DNA of 38,979 bases from 2-02-FULL-55-14 sp964581115. GTDB lineage: Bacteria; Bacteroidota; Ignavibacteria; UBA10030. Numbering within the stretch: position 1 is the stretch's first letter; the number at the start of each line of letters is the position of its first letter. Location: contig CAZOMY010000028.1 of assembly GCA_964581115.1 (NCBI GenBank), positions 1 through 38,979 on the forward strand, read 5' to 3'. Shown here piece after piece: positions 24,283-31,804 of the stretch. The notes under the pieces are model-generated. The model did not search any database. It was given only the letters and a program-made list of their open reading frames with translations, and was not told where the DNA came from. A program made the position numbers and the translations under genes.

Positions 24283-24827
24283 AAAAGCGGTACACAGAGA
24301 CCCACAGAGATCACACAGAGATCCACCGAGCGAAGAGTAATTCACTTCCTACATCTGCTCTGTGGACCTCTGTGCTCCTCGGTGGATCTCTGTGACACGC
24401 TTCTTTCTCATTTCAGAAGCGGTACACAGAGGTCCACAGAATCACACAGAGATCCACCGAGCAAAGCATTACTTGGGCACGATATCCTCTCTGTGGACCT
24501 CTGTGCTCCTCCGTGGATCTCTGTGACACGCTTCTTTCTCATTTCAGAAGCGGTACACAGAGGTCCANNNNNNNNNNNNNNNNNNNNNNNNNNNNNNNNN
24601 NNNNNNNNNNNNNNNNNNNNNNNNNNNNNNNNNNNNNNNNNNNNNNNNNNNNNNNNNNNNNNNNNNNGTGGATCTCTGTGACACGCTTCTTTCTCATTTC
24701 AGAAGCGGTACACAGAGGTCCACAGAATCACACAGAGATCCACCGAGCAAAGCATTACTTGGGCACGATATCCTCTCTGTGGACCTCTGTGCTCCTCCGT
24801 GGATCTCTGTGACACGCTTCTTTCTCA
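24283..24827. repeat. tandem ~131-bp palindromic repeat array, CACAGAG / CTCTGTG family
   Basis: At least four units, with starts near 24283 (diverged), 24415, 24546 and 24701. The spacing between intact units is 131 bases. Each unit begins AGAAGCGGTACACAGAGG, continues with CACAGAG words, has a short centre around CATTACTTGGGCAC, and ends with the reverse-complement words CTCTGTGGACCTCTGTG and GTGGATCTCTGTG plus CTTCTTTCTCA. Every unit is itself a large hairpin. The first unit differs at its centre and in scattered bases; the later ones look identical. Copy number is uncertain because the assembly broke here. Confidence 0.9.
24568..24667. other. assembly gap (100 N) inside the tandem repeat
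   Basis: Exactly 100 N. With a 131-base period, the true distance should be 76 bases or 76 plus multiples of 131, so more repeat units may be hidden. Confidence 0.99.
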
Positions 24828-24863
24828 AGAAACATTGAATTACCCCGACCCGCAAGGTGACCC

Positions 24864-25316
24864 ATGACCATCACCATTCGACCCGGGACGATCGACGACC
24901 TCACCGTCATCGTCGAATACAACAATGCGCTTGCCGTTGAAACGGAACACCGGCAATTGGACATCCCCACGCTGACGAAAGGCGTGGAGGCGATTTTGCG
25001 CGACCCCTCCAAGGGACGCTACTTCGTGGCCGTTGAGGGAGGAGAGGTGATCGGCCAAACGATGCTCACATTCGAATGGAGCGACTGGCGTAATGGGATG
25101 TTCTGGTGGATCCAGAGTGTGTACGTGCGTCCCGACAAGCGCAGCGTGGGGGTTTACACGGCCCTGCACCGGCATATTGAGCATTTAGCGAGACACGAGA
25201 GAGGGGTGTGCGGATTGCGGCTCTATGCTGAGGAGGAGAATCACCGGGCACAGCGGACGTACGAAAGACTGGGAATGGTCAAGACGGGATATAGGGTGTT
25301 CGAGACGGTGTTCTGA
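24864..25316 (+). CDS. GNAT-family N-acetyltransferase
   Basis: A 150-residue acetyl-CoA-dependent acetyltransferase with a single GNAT domain over its whole length. Motif A is VYVRPDKRSVGVYTAL, with the pyrophosphate-binding R-S-V-G-V-Y at 93-98. The N-terminal strand IRPGTIDDL and the late GLRLYAEEENHRAQRTYERLGM are typical. The substrate is unknown. ATG 24864 follows AAGGTG at 24855-24860. It lies immediately beside the tandem palindromic array, on the opposite strand from the decarboxylase, so the repeat sits in the shared divergent promoter region. Confidence 0.9.
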   Translation: MTITIRPGTIDDLTVIVEYNNALAVETEHRQLDIPTLTKGVEAILRDPSKGRYFVAVEGGEVIGQTMLTFEWSDWRNGMFWWIQSVYVRPDKRSVGVYTALHRHIEHLARHERGVCGLRLYAEEENHRAQRTYERLGMVKTGYRVFETVF

Positions 25317-25327
25317 TGTGCAATTAT

Positions 25328-25356
25328 TTGCATTTATATACTAAACGCCATATAAT
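25328..25356 (+). promoter_or_regulatory. sigma70-like promoter in an AT-rich island
   Basis: TTGCAT (25328-25333) and a perfect TATAAT (25351-25356) are separated by exactly 17 bases. The region 25318-25372 is far more AT-rich than its surroundings and repeats CATATAAT twice. It would drive the ATPase gene starting 35 bases downstream. Confidence 0.55.
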
Positions 25357-25390
25357 AGCATATAATTAAGCACAACCGCCGAGCGTACCA

Positions 25391-26623
25391 ATGGACCCGA
25401 TCAAGAACCCATTCTCACCAGGGGCCGGATCGCCGCCGCCCGATCTGGCCGGCCGATCGGATATTCTGCACTCCGCAACACTCCTGCTTCGTCGCATCAA
25501 GCTGAAGCGATCGGAAAAGAGCCTTTTGCTGACCGGTCTCAGAGGCGTTGGAAAAACGGTTCTGCTGAACGAGATCGAAAAGTCAGCCCGTGCAGAAGAC
25601 TATCGCACCATCTTGATCGAAGCGCATGAGGACAAACCCCTTGCACTCTTGTTGGCACCCCATCTTCGCACCCTCTTGTTTGAGCTCGACCGGTTGAAAG
25701 GAGCCGGCGACAAGGTCCGACGCGGGATCCGCGTGCTGAAGAGCTTTCTCAGTGGTATCAGGGTCAAGGCGGGAGAGATCGAAGTCGGCATCGATGTTGA
25801 ACCCGAACAAGGAGCGGCCGACAGCGGAGATCTGGAAGTGGATCTCCCCAGTCTTTTAGTCGCCGTGGCCGAGGCGGCGGAAGAACGACGAACGGCTGTC
25901 GCCATCTTTATCGATGAGATGCAGTATTTCTCATCAAAGGAACTCAGTGCCCTCATCATGGCGATGCATCGCCAGCAACAAAAGCAGCTTCCACTCGTGC
26001 TCATTGGAGCCGGACTTCCGATCCTGCCGGCGCTCGCTGGCGAATCCAAGTCGTACGCTGAACGACTGTTCAACTTCCCGGAGATCGGTGCGCTGAGCGA
26101 AGCGGATGCACAGAAGGCGCTTCAGGAACCGGTCAAGGCCGAAGGAGTCAGATTCCTTCCAACGGCTCTCAAAGAGATCGTTCGCCTCACCAAGGGCTAT
26201 CCTTACTTCATTCAGGAATGGGGCTATCAAGCTTGGAACCACGCTGAGTCGAGTCCCATCGGACCATCGGTGATTGCAATGGCCAGCGTTTCTGTGCAGA
26301 AGCGGCTCGACGCCAATTTCTTCCGTGTACGCCATGACCGTCTCACTCCGAGGGAAAAAGAGTTTCTGCGGGCCATGGCCGATCTCGGACCTGGACCCTA
26401 TAAGACTGGCGCTATCGCCGAGCGGCTTGGTACGAAGACGACAAGCCTCGGACTCCTTCGTGCCGGCCTGATCAAGAAAGGGATGATCTACAGCCCAGCA
26501 TTTGGAGACATGGCATTCACGGTCCCGCTCTTCGATGAATTCATGCGTCGATCAATTCCGGTGTTCAAGCGCCGGACAAGCAAATCCGTGAACCAAAAGA
26601 ACAAGACCAAGCGAGCCCGTTGA
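25391..26623 (+). CDS. stand-alone AAA ATPase (archaeal/Cdc6-like ATPase family)
   Basis: A 410-residue P-loop ATPase of the kind annotated only as ATP-binding protein, related to archaeal-type/Orc1-Cdc6-like AAA proteins. Walker A is GLRGVGKT (49-56), Walker B is IFIDE (172-176), and a sensor-like IGAGLPIL follows. A C-terminal winged-helix region begins around residue 315 (LTPREKEFLRAMADLG) and the tail is very basic (RRTSKSVNQKNKTKRAR), consistent with nucleic-acid binding. No partner gene is adjacent, and its promoter differs in composition from other intergenic DNA here, so acquisition as a single gene is possible. The biological role is unknown. Confidence 0.85.
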   Translation: MDPIKNPFSPGAGSPPPDLAGRSDILHSATLLLRRIKLKRSEKSLLLTGLRGVGKTVLLNEIEKSARAEDYRTILIEAHEDKPLALLLAPHLRTLLFELDRLKGAGDKVRRGIRVLKSFLSGIRVKAGEIEVGIDVEPEQGAADSGDLEVDLPSLLVAVAEAAEERRTAVAIFIDEMQYFSSKELSALIMAMHRQQQKQLPLVLIGAGLPILPALAGESKSYAERLFNFPEIGALSEADAQKALQEPVKAEGVRFLPTALKEIVRLTKGYPYFIQEWGYQAWNHAESSPIGPSVIAMASVSVQKRLDANFFRVRHDRLTPREKEFLRAMADLGPGPYKTGAIAERLGTKTTSLGLLRAGLIKKGMIYSPAFGDMAFTVPLFDEFMRRSIPVFKRRTSKSVNQKNKTKRAR

Positions 26624-26784
26624 TGTTAGAACGACAAGCCCCCACCAAACGACGAATCTGACCGCCTCATTACTCTGCTCACCGGGAAGCCGCGATAAAG
26701 GAGCCAGGTTCCGGGGATATCAGAGGTCTCCATTCAGCATCCATAGGCGCCACGAATTCGCTCGGTCCTTTCACCTGCCTTTGG

Positions 26785-26822
26785 AAGTCTCGCTGGAGTC
26801 TGGAGATCTGGAGTCTGGAATC
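26785..26822. repeat. short word repeat, TCTGGAG family
   Basis: GGAAGTCTCGCTGGAG followed by TCTGGAGATCTGGAGTCTGGA between the convergent ATPase and C1-peptidase genes. It looks like one arm of the word-repeat element class. The rest of 26624-26829 shows no gene. Confidence 0.35.
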
Positions 26823-26829
26823 TTTGCCC

Positions 26830-27996
26830 CTATTCTTCCATGGCTTTTCGCACTTCGGGCACCCCGTCTTTGTGCACCAGATACGCCAATACCTTCAGTT
26901 TGACGTAGGAGCCGTGGAAGAACATGTATCCCCGCGAGCTCCCCGGTTCCCACGCCGTCCGCCACGAATCTTTGATCAGGAACCAATCCTCGCCGTCGAA
27001 CGAGCGGTAGTCGATCGCGTGCACGAGGTGGTCGTCGGTCGTCGCGCCCGTCACGAACCGGAATTCGCGAGCTTCCTGCGTGATGGCTCCCGGCGGAATG
27101 TCATACGGAGGAATGAAGGCGTACCGCTTGGTCCGCTCGTACGACGGCTCCGAGATGTCGGCGTCGATCGCGGCAGAAAATCCCGACTGCAACGCGTCCT
27201 TGAGCGAATGATAGAAGACGTCGAGCGGCACGTTGAGATAGGCGTCGTTCCGCCGCCAGTTGTCGGGGACCTTCAACTCGGTCGTCGTGCCGAACGGGGC
27301 GTATTGGAACGACGTCACCAACACGTACTGATCCCATGGAAGCTTGACAACGTCGCGCACGAACGTCTGAGGCGTGTACGACGCTCCCTTCCACGAGAAT
27401 TTCGATGGTGGAGCGCCCAAGTGGCGGTTCAGGATCCGCTTCACCTGCGGTAGCACGTTCTTCTCATTCCACAATCCTTCCCGTTTCACCCGATCCATGA
27501 GTTGCGACAGTTCGCGATAGAGCGCGTTGTGGTTGAACGTGTTCGAGCCCTCCACCTTGTTGCCGTACACATCAGACGGAATAGCCCCGTACGCCCGCAC
27601 GATGTCCAGCACGCCGGTGAAGAGATCGCCTGGCGCGAAGCGCGAGGCGCCCCGGGTCTGGATGTACCGCTTCGCCTTCTCGATGAAGACGCAGTAGACG
27701 GGATACACGACCGACAGCCGCACCGGCTCCATCCCCAATCGCTCCATCTCCGATTCAAGGAATGACGACGTCGAGAACGACCAGCAGATGAGCGTGCTGT
27801 CCTGGTTGAGTGGGGACAGATGCGGCACCGGCTTGAAATCCGACATCGTCTGGGGCCGGGGGAGTTTCGAGATCGCCGCCTGAAGCGCCTCTTCGAGGGA
27901 CTGTGCGTAGAGGGACGCTGCTGAGAGAGAGGTTGACAGGGCGAAGACAAGAAGTCTTCGCCATGGCGCGACACGACGCTCGAACGAGGTCTTCAC
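26830..27996 (-). CDS. secreted papain-like (C1) cysteine peptidase with Asp in place of catalytic Asn
   Basis: C1-family protease, 388 residues, with a signal peptide (about 15-31, ending SLYAQ). The oxyanion Gln is Q65 and the nucleophile C71 in NQDSTLICWSFS. The catalytic His is H323 in DDHLVHAIDY, and the third position is D343 in IKDSW, where papain and bleomycin-hydrolase relatives usually have Asn in NSW. The Gln-Cys spacing of six matches papain. The long insertion between Cys and His (about 250 residues) resembles the bleomycin-hydrolase/PepC branch more than papain. The start is GTG 27996, preceded by AGAGGA. The stop is TAG. It is convergent with the ATPase gene; its promoter lies in the repeat-rich region next to the BNR pseudogene. 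Confidence 0.85.
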   Translation of the reverse strand: MKTSFERRVAPWRRLLVFALSTSLSAASLYAQSLEEALQAAISKLPRPQTMSDFKPVPHLSPLNQDSTLICWSFSTSSFLESEMERLGMEPVRLSVVYPVYCVFIEKAKRYIQTRGASRFAPGDLFTGVLDIVRAYGAIPSDVYGNKVEGSNTFNHNALYRELSQLMDRVKREGLWNEKNVLPQVKRILNRHLGAPPSKFSWKGASYTPQTFVRDVVKLPWDQYVLVTSFQYAPFGTTTELKVPDNWRRNDAYLNVPLDVFYHSLKDALQSGFSAAIDADISEPSYERTKRYAFIPPYDIPPGAITQEAREFRFVTGATTDDHLVHAIDYRSFDGEDWFLIKDSWRTAWEPGSSRGYMFFHGSYVKLKVLAYLVHKDGVPEVRKAMEE

Positions 27997-28009
27997 GTGT
28001 GAGGTCCTC

Positions 28010-28684
28010 TTAAAGGAAAGATGTGCCGCAGAGACGGCCGGAGGTTCGATCTATAGTTGCGCAGCAACACTTAAGTCCTCTTTCACCTCTTTGCGTCTTC
28101 GTGTCTTTGCGGTGAAGCTGGTCTCTTCGCATTGGCACAATGGCGCAATGCAGCGCTGTGATCTCCGGCAGGTGTTCAGCAATCGGCCTCCAATTCTTGC
28201 CCCCGTTGGCACTCGCGTACACGGCCCCAGAACTTGTGCCAAGATACAACCCAAACGGGTCCAGTTCATCCGTGCGGAACGCCTGACGCAACACATGCAG
28301 ATACGCCGGTCGGGGCGGCAGTCCTTGACGAAGCGGCCGCCAGGACCTCCCGCTCTCTCGGTCATTCAGACCGCGAATTCTCCGTTGAGGGCGGAATGGA
28401 ATCCCGGACCTTCCTCCGGGATGAGAAATATCTTCCGAAGCCGTCCAGGTCTCGCCTCCATCCGAACTGCGTTGCACGGTGGTGCCGAACCAGTACGATG
28501 TCGCGGCGGCGTACAACGTCGGAGCGCCTCGCCAATCGAGAAGGATATCGTTGACCTCGGCCCTTTTCACGAATGGACCGTCGAGCGTCCACCGTCGAAG
28601 ATCGAGTCCGGACGTGAGCCGGAACGCCCCCTTGCGGGTTCCGACACAAAGTTCAACGCGACGCGATCGAATACGAGCAGCCAT
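28010..28684 (-). pseudogene. internally deleted BNR-repeat (sialidase-like) protein
   Basis: The start MAARIRSRRVELCVGTRKGAF through SSDGGETWTASEDIS matches the N-terminal part of bacterial WD40/YVTN/BNR-like glycosyl-hydrolase-type proteins. The segment SGRSWRPLRQGLPPRPAYLHVLRQAF to LYLGTSSGAVYASANGGKNWRPIAEHLPEI matches their extreme C-terminus. From memory of the family (about 350 residues), roughly 190 residues of beta-propeller are missing between them. The frame stays open across the junction, so a product could be made, but it could not form a full propeller. After ITALHCAIV the frame runs into word-repeat DNA (HRKDTKTQRGERG). Probably a decaying gene. Confidence 0.7.
28075..28125. 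repeat. word-repeat arm, CTCTTTGCGTC family
   Basis: CCTCTTTCACCTCTTTGCGTC then TTCGTGTCTTTGCGGTGAAG. It follows directly on the conserved end of the BNR pseudogene and supplies its foreign C-terminal codons. It is also in the likely promoter region of the C1-peptidase gene. Confidence 0.5.
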
Positions 28685-28700
28685 CCGAATGATGTGCTGG

Positions 28701-28731
28701 GTGGGGGAAGGGAAGATGGGGAAAGGGAGGT
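28701..28731. repeat. short word repeat, GGGAAGG family
   Basis: GTGGGGGAAGGGAAGATGGGG followed by AAAGGGAGG, immediately upstream of the BNR pseudogene start on the minus strand. It resembles the G-rich words at 1053-1091. Confidence 0.35.
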
Positions 28732-28781
28732 AGAACAGCAAACAGGTCAACGTGCCTGACATCCACATCTTGAAACAACGT

Positions 28782-28814
28782 GGCCCGTTCGGCAAGAGGC
28801 ACCGAACGGGCCAC
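28782..28814 (-). terminator. perfect 12-bp hairpin ending the Crp/monooxygenase set
   Basis: TGGCCCGTTCGG (28782-28793) and CCGAACGGGCCA (28803-28814) pair perfectly around a 9-nt loop, 30 bases beyond the last minus-strand stop. On the minus strand it is followed by CGTTGTTTC, a modest T-rich tail. Confidence 0.65.
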
Positions 28815-28843
28815 CAAACAGCCAAACAAGCCAGGTCAAGCAG

Positions 28844-29470
28844 TCAGTCTGATCCGCCAGCCGAAATGATCCTCCATGCGGATGGTAGAGCGACCGCCCA
28901 CAGAATGCACGCCACGGGATAGGTCAACCGGAAGCCCCACTCCCACTCCGCCACCTGTGCCAGCGGGAATCCGATTCCTGCCACGATGAGCGAAGCGGCG
29001 ATCCATGTTGGCAACGTCTTCGCGCGAAGGAAGCCGATGCCGAGAATGATCGAGGTGATCGGGAACAACGGACCGAACAGCGCGACGGCCAACAACTCTC
29101 CCCCCGGGTCTGCGGCAAAGGCGTTCCATACCGGATCTCCCGCGCCCCGCTGGCGGAGCGAGTACTCCAGCACACGGAGGAATTCCATCCCGAATCCCAC
29201 CACGGTGCCGAACAATCCTGTGAACATCGCCGCAAGGCCGGTTCGACGATGGGTCGACGCCAACTGACGCGCCAGTTCAAGGTAGATCGGCACAAAGAAG
29301 ATGAGCGCAAATGAGCCGAGGATGCCCTCGACCCAGCTGGCCTTCATCGACGGCAACATCCCGATCTGCAGGGTGAAGGCGATCATCGACAGCGCCAGCA
29401 GAACCGGTCCGGCATGGAAGGCGACGGACAAGAACGTTCGATAGGAAGATGACTGAAGAGACGGTTGCAT
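28844..29470 (-). CDS. multi-pass membrane protein of unknown function
   Basis: A 208-residue protein with about six hydrophobic segments (for example GPVLLALSMIAFTLQIGML, GSFALIFFVPIYLELA, LAAMFTGLFGTVVGFG and LWAVALPSAW) and almost no soluble domain. I do not recognise a family with confidence; it resembles DUF4386-like or other small uncharacterised membrane proteins. The start ATG 29470 has GGAG eight bases upstream; an earlier ATG in frame lacks one. It lies 86 bases behind the FAD monooxygenase on the same strand and is followed by a hairpin, so it is probably the last gene of that transcription unit. Confidence 0.7.
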   Translation of the reverse strand: MQPSLQSSSYRTFLSVAFHAGPVLLALSMIAFTLQIGMLPSMKASWVEGILGSFALIFFVPIYLELARQLASTHRRTGLAAMFTGLFGTVVGFGMEFLRVLEYSLRQRGAGDPVWNAFAADPGGELLAVALFGPLFPITSIILGIGFLRAKTLPTWIAASLIVAGIGFPLAQVAEWEWGFRLTYPVACILWAVALPSAWRIISAGGSD

Positions 29471-29556
29471 GTGATGACTCCAGTAAAGTGGTGAAATGAA
29501 ATCGGGAATGGAAAAGGTCAATTGAGTGCTCGGTGTGATCTCGGTACGTATTATGG

Positions 29557-30717
29557 CTATTGGCTGTTGGATCTCCCATTGTCAAAGTCGACGTCGAACA
29601 AGAACTGCAGCCGCCTCTCCTGCACTGTTGCAGGCATTCGACGCAACACCGCGTTCCGCAACATCCCGCCCCACCGGCTCTGGATCTGAGCGACGGCCCC
29701 AAAATGCCGGGACATGTGCACGATCGTTTGTGTGCGCTTCATGCGACATTGCTCGTACGTACGAAACGCCGTTGCGGGGTCTGACGAGCACTTCCAGCAT
29801 TCTGCAAGGACCACGGCGTCTTCGATCGCCTGACAGGCCCCCTGTCCCATATTGGGCGTGGTGGCATGTGCCGCGTCGCCAAGAAGCACGATATTTCCGA
29901 ACGCGAAGCGGGGCAATGGCGGCAGATCGCTGATGTCATTGTGCAGCAGCGCTGAGGGTTCGGTCCGTGCGATCACTTCGCCGATCGGTTGGTGGTAACC
30001 ACGGTAGAGGCCCAGCACGTCGTGCACGCCGAACGCATGGTACCGAGGATCTCGTTCGGGAGCTTTCGTCGTGGCGAACCAGTAGATCCGTCCATCGGCG
30101 AGCGGAACGATCCCTACGCGCCCCCTCGGTCCCCATGTCTCCGTCGCTTCCTTCAACGCCAGATCATGTCCGTCCACGACCCCTCGCCAGCACGTGTAGC
30201 CGGCGTAGCGGGGCTTGACGTGCGGATAGATCTGTCGACGCACGGCCGAGTGAAGTCCGTCTGCGGCAATGACGACATCGGCCGTGGCGTTCATGCCATT
30301 TGCAAAGTAGAGCCGCACAGCGCCGTCGGCGCGCTCGATAACGTTGCACGGAGAGGCGAGCCTGAGGCTTTCAGACGGCACGTGGGCCGAGAGGACGCGG
30401 TGGAGTTCCGAGCGATGGATGGCGAAGTTGTCGGCGCCAAACCGGCTCGAGATCGCTCGACTGTCGGTCCGCATGATCACGCGGCCCCGCATGTCAAGGA
30501 TGCTGAACGCATCCAGCAGATGTCCGGCAGCCATCACCTCATCCGCCAACCCTAGGTGTCGGAAGGCCTTAATGGCGTTTGCGCCCAGACCCAGTCCGGC
30601 GCCGTCAGCCCGGAGGGACGAGTGTGACTCGTAGAGGATGGGTTCCAATCCCGCCCTTCGAAGGGCGATGGAAGCGGTCAAGCCGGCGATACCGCCGCCG
30701 ACGATGGCGATGCGCAT
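29557..30717 (-). CDS. FAD-dependent monooxygenase (class A, UbiH/salicylate-hydroxylase type)
   Basis: Flavoprotein hydroxylase of group A, 386 residues; it would hydroxylate or epoxidise an unidentified small molecule using NAD(P)H and O2. It carries the N-terminal dinucleotide motif GGGIAG (7-12), the DG motif ADGLHSAVR (152-160) and the second FAD motif GDAAH (280-284) followed by PNMGQGACQAIEDA. ATG 30717 begins directly with the Rossmann strand MRIAIVGGG and has AGGAGA upstream; an alternative upstream start would add nine residues. The stop is TAG. It sits downstream of a Crp-type regulator on the same strand, separated by 71 bases, so regulation by that protein is plausible. Confidence 0.88.
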   Translation of the reverse strand: MRIAIVGGGIAGLTASIALRRAGLEPILYESHSSLRADGAGLGLGANAIKAFRHLGLADEVMAAGHLLDAFSILDMRGRVIMRTDSRAISSRFGADNFAIHRSELHRVLSAHVPSESLRLASPCNVIERADGAVRLYFANGMNATADVVIAADGLHSAVRRQIYPHVKPRYAGYTCWRGVVDGHDLALKEATETWGPRGRVGIVPLADGRIYWFATTKAPERDPRYHAFGVHDVLGLYRGYHQPIGEVIARTEPSALLHNDISDLPPLPRFAFGNIVLLGDAAHATTPNMGQGACQAIEDAVVLAECWKCSSDPATAFRTYEQCRMKRTQTIVHMSRHFGAVAQIQSRWGGMLRNAVLRRMPATVQERRLQFLFDVDFDNGRSNSQ

Positions 30718-30788
30718 GATCCTGTCTCCTGTGTGATGAGACAAGATACGCGGGGAGTGGCGGGATGGACTTTACGGGTGTTAAAAAA

Positions 30789-31376
30789 TCACTGCAGGCC
30801 GGCTCGGATGCGGCTGACGGATACCGGCGTGATGCCGAGGTAGGAGGCAACGTGCTTCAGAGGAAGGCGATTGGTAATGCCCGGATGGGCTCGTTCAAGC
30901 TCCTCGTAGCGTTCTCGTGCGGAGAGGAATCGAATGCTTTCGATGCGACGCTGGCCCATGAGCATCCCCATGATGCACAGTTTTCGCGCAGCGCGTTCCA
31001 GGTCGTGATGCTTCAGGCACAGGTCGTCGAAGTCCCGGTTCTTCCATGAGACGATCTCGGAATCTTCGAGCAATTCGATCCCCTTGTGCGACGGCGTGCC
31101 GGTGAAAAGGCTTTCCACGGCACCGATCAGCTCTCCGTCGGTGGCGAAGTAGTCGGTCACGTCCTTCCCGTCGCGCAGATAGTAGACGCGACCAAGTCCT
31201 TTCACAACAAAATGGATCGATTCGGAGACATGGCCGATGCGGAGGAGGATCGCGCCTTTCTCGAGAGACCGGTGGCGTATGATTCCTTCGAATGCTTCGA
31301 CCGTTTCCGGCGAGAGTGGATAGAACCGATGTAACAGCGCAATGTAGGGAGGGATGGGCACAGTGCGGCTATCCAA
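30789..31376 (-). CDS. Crp/Fnr-family transcriptional regulator
   Basis: A 195-residue regulator. The cyclic-nucleotide-binding-type beta-barrel (about 20-115) contains LEKGAILLRIGHVSESIHFVVKG. A dimerisation helix follows, then a short C-terminal HTH (171-191, LPLKHVASYLGITPVSVSRIR). The barrel lacks a clear Fnr Cys cluster, and the phosphate-binding loop of cAMP-binding Crp is degenerate, so the signal is unknown. The usual start is unclear: TTG 31376 and GTG 31361 are the only candidates in frame, and a stop lies two codons upstream of TTG. It heads the minus-strand set with the FAD monooxygenase and membrane protein. Confidence 0.85.
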   Translation of the reverse strand: MDSRTVPIPPYIALLHRFYPLSPETVEAFEGIIRHRSLEKGAILLRIGHVSESIHFVVKGLGRVYYLRDGKDVTDYFATDGELIGAVESLFTGTPSHKGIELLEDSEIVSWKNRDFDDLCLKHHDLERAARKLCIMGMLMGQRRIESIRFLSARERYEELERAHPGITNRLPLKHVASYLGITPVSVSRIRAGLQ

Positions 31377-31452
31377 TACTCATCGACACTTCAAGCGATT
31401 CACTCTATCAGTGGTGTCAAAAACCCAGAATTCACTGAAACAAGCATTTCGC

Positions 31453-31509
31453 GCCCGCCTGCCGTAGCGAAGCGCCTACCTGCTGCTGCACGCGGCAGGC
31501 AGGGCGGGC
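31453..31509. repeat. long GC hairpin of the CCTGCC family
   Basis: GCCCGCCTGCCG (31453-31464) pairs with CGGCAGGC (31493-31500) and GCGGGC (31504-31509); a 3-base AGG bulge splits the right arm. It lies upstream of the Crp-type gene start, far from any stop codon on that side, so termination alone does not explain it. Confidence 0.5.
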
Positions 31510-31640
31510 AGGCAGCGACCGCAGCGGAAGCAACGATCGTAGCGGTAAGAAACGAGCACCTTTGGAAAGCGTTGCGGCCGCTGCCAACATCGCGGACGCT
31601 GCGCGCAACATTTCTGAGACCACTTCTAACGAAGGTTACG

Positions 31641-31683
31641 TTCCAAGCTCCAGAACCAACGTTCAAGTCCCAAGCACCAAGAC
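31641..31683. repeat. CCAAG-word arm
   Basis: TTCCAAGCTCCAGAACCAACG then TTCAAGTCCCAAGCACCAAGAC: the same words as the right arm at 21357-21406, here without an evident left arm. Confidence 0.4.
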
Positions 31684-31757
31684 ACTTACGTGTCCACCAT
31701 TGAGACATGGATATTCCGCCACAACGTGGCCGCTTTGCGGCAATCGACACTCCGAAA

Positions 31758-31789
31758 CCTGCCCGCCGATCCGACTTCCGTGGGGCAGG
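31758..31789 (-). terminator. GC hairpin just beyond the M28 peptidase stop
   Basis: CCTGCCC (31758-31764) pairs with GGGCAGG (31783-31789), 16 bases past the minus-strand stop at 31805. It is a member of the CCTGCC hairpin group and a plausible terminator. Confidence 0.45.
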
Positions 31790-31804
31790 CGGGTCCGCAA
31801 TTCT

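Larger units (their letters stand above)
24254..24863. other. 610-bp non-coding stretch between divergent genes
   Basis: Almost entirely occupied by the tandem palindromic repeat (24283-24827) and the 100-N gap inside it. Only about 30 bases at each side are unique sequence. Confidence 0.85.
31377..31804. other. 428-bp non-coding stretch rich in hairpins and words
   Basis: No gene is supported. It contains a GC hairpin (31453-31509), a run of GCAGCGACCGCAGCGG-type words (about 31511-31545), a CCAAG-word arm (31641-31683) and a second GC hairpin (31758-31789). Short open frames here are repeat translations. Confidence 0.7.

Noticed and set aside
24280..24812. Open frames of 99-133 codons across the repeat array
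   Set aside because: They are translations of the tandem repeat (including the N run), present on repeated words and without homology-like features.
24283..24827. Possible CRISPR array
   Set aside because: The units are directly adjacent 131-bp palindromes with no unique spacers, and no cas gene is nearby.
28091..28759. 222-codon plus-strand frame opposite the BNR pseudogene
   Set aside because: It is the antisense shadow of the minus-strand BNR sequence, whose translation shows clear family motifs.
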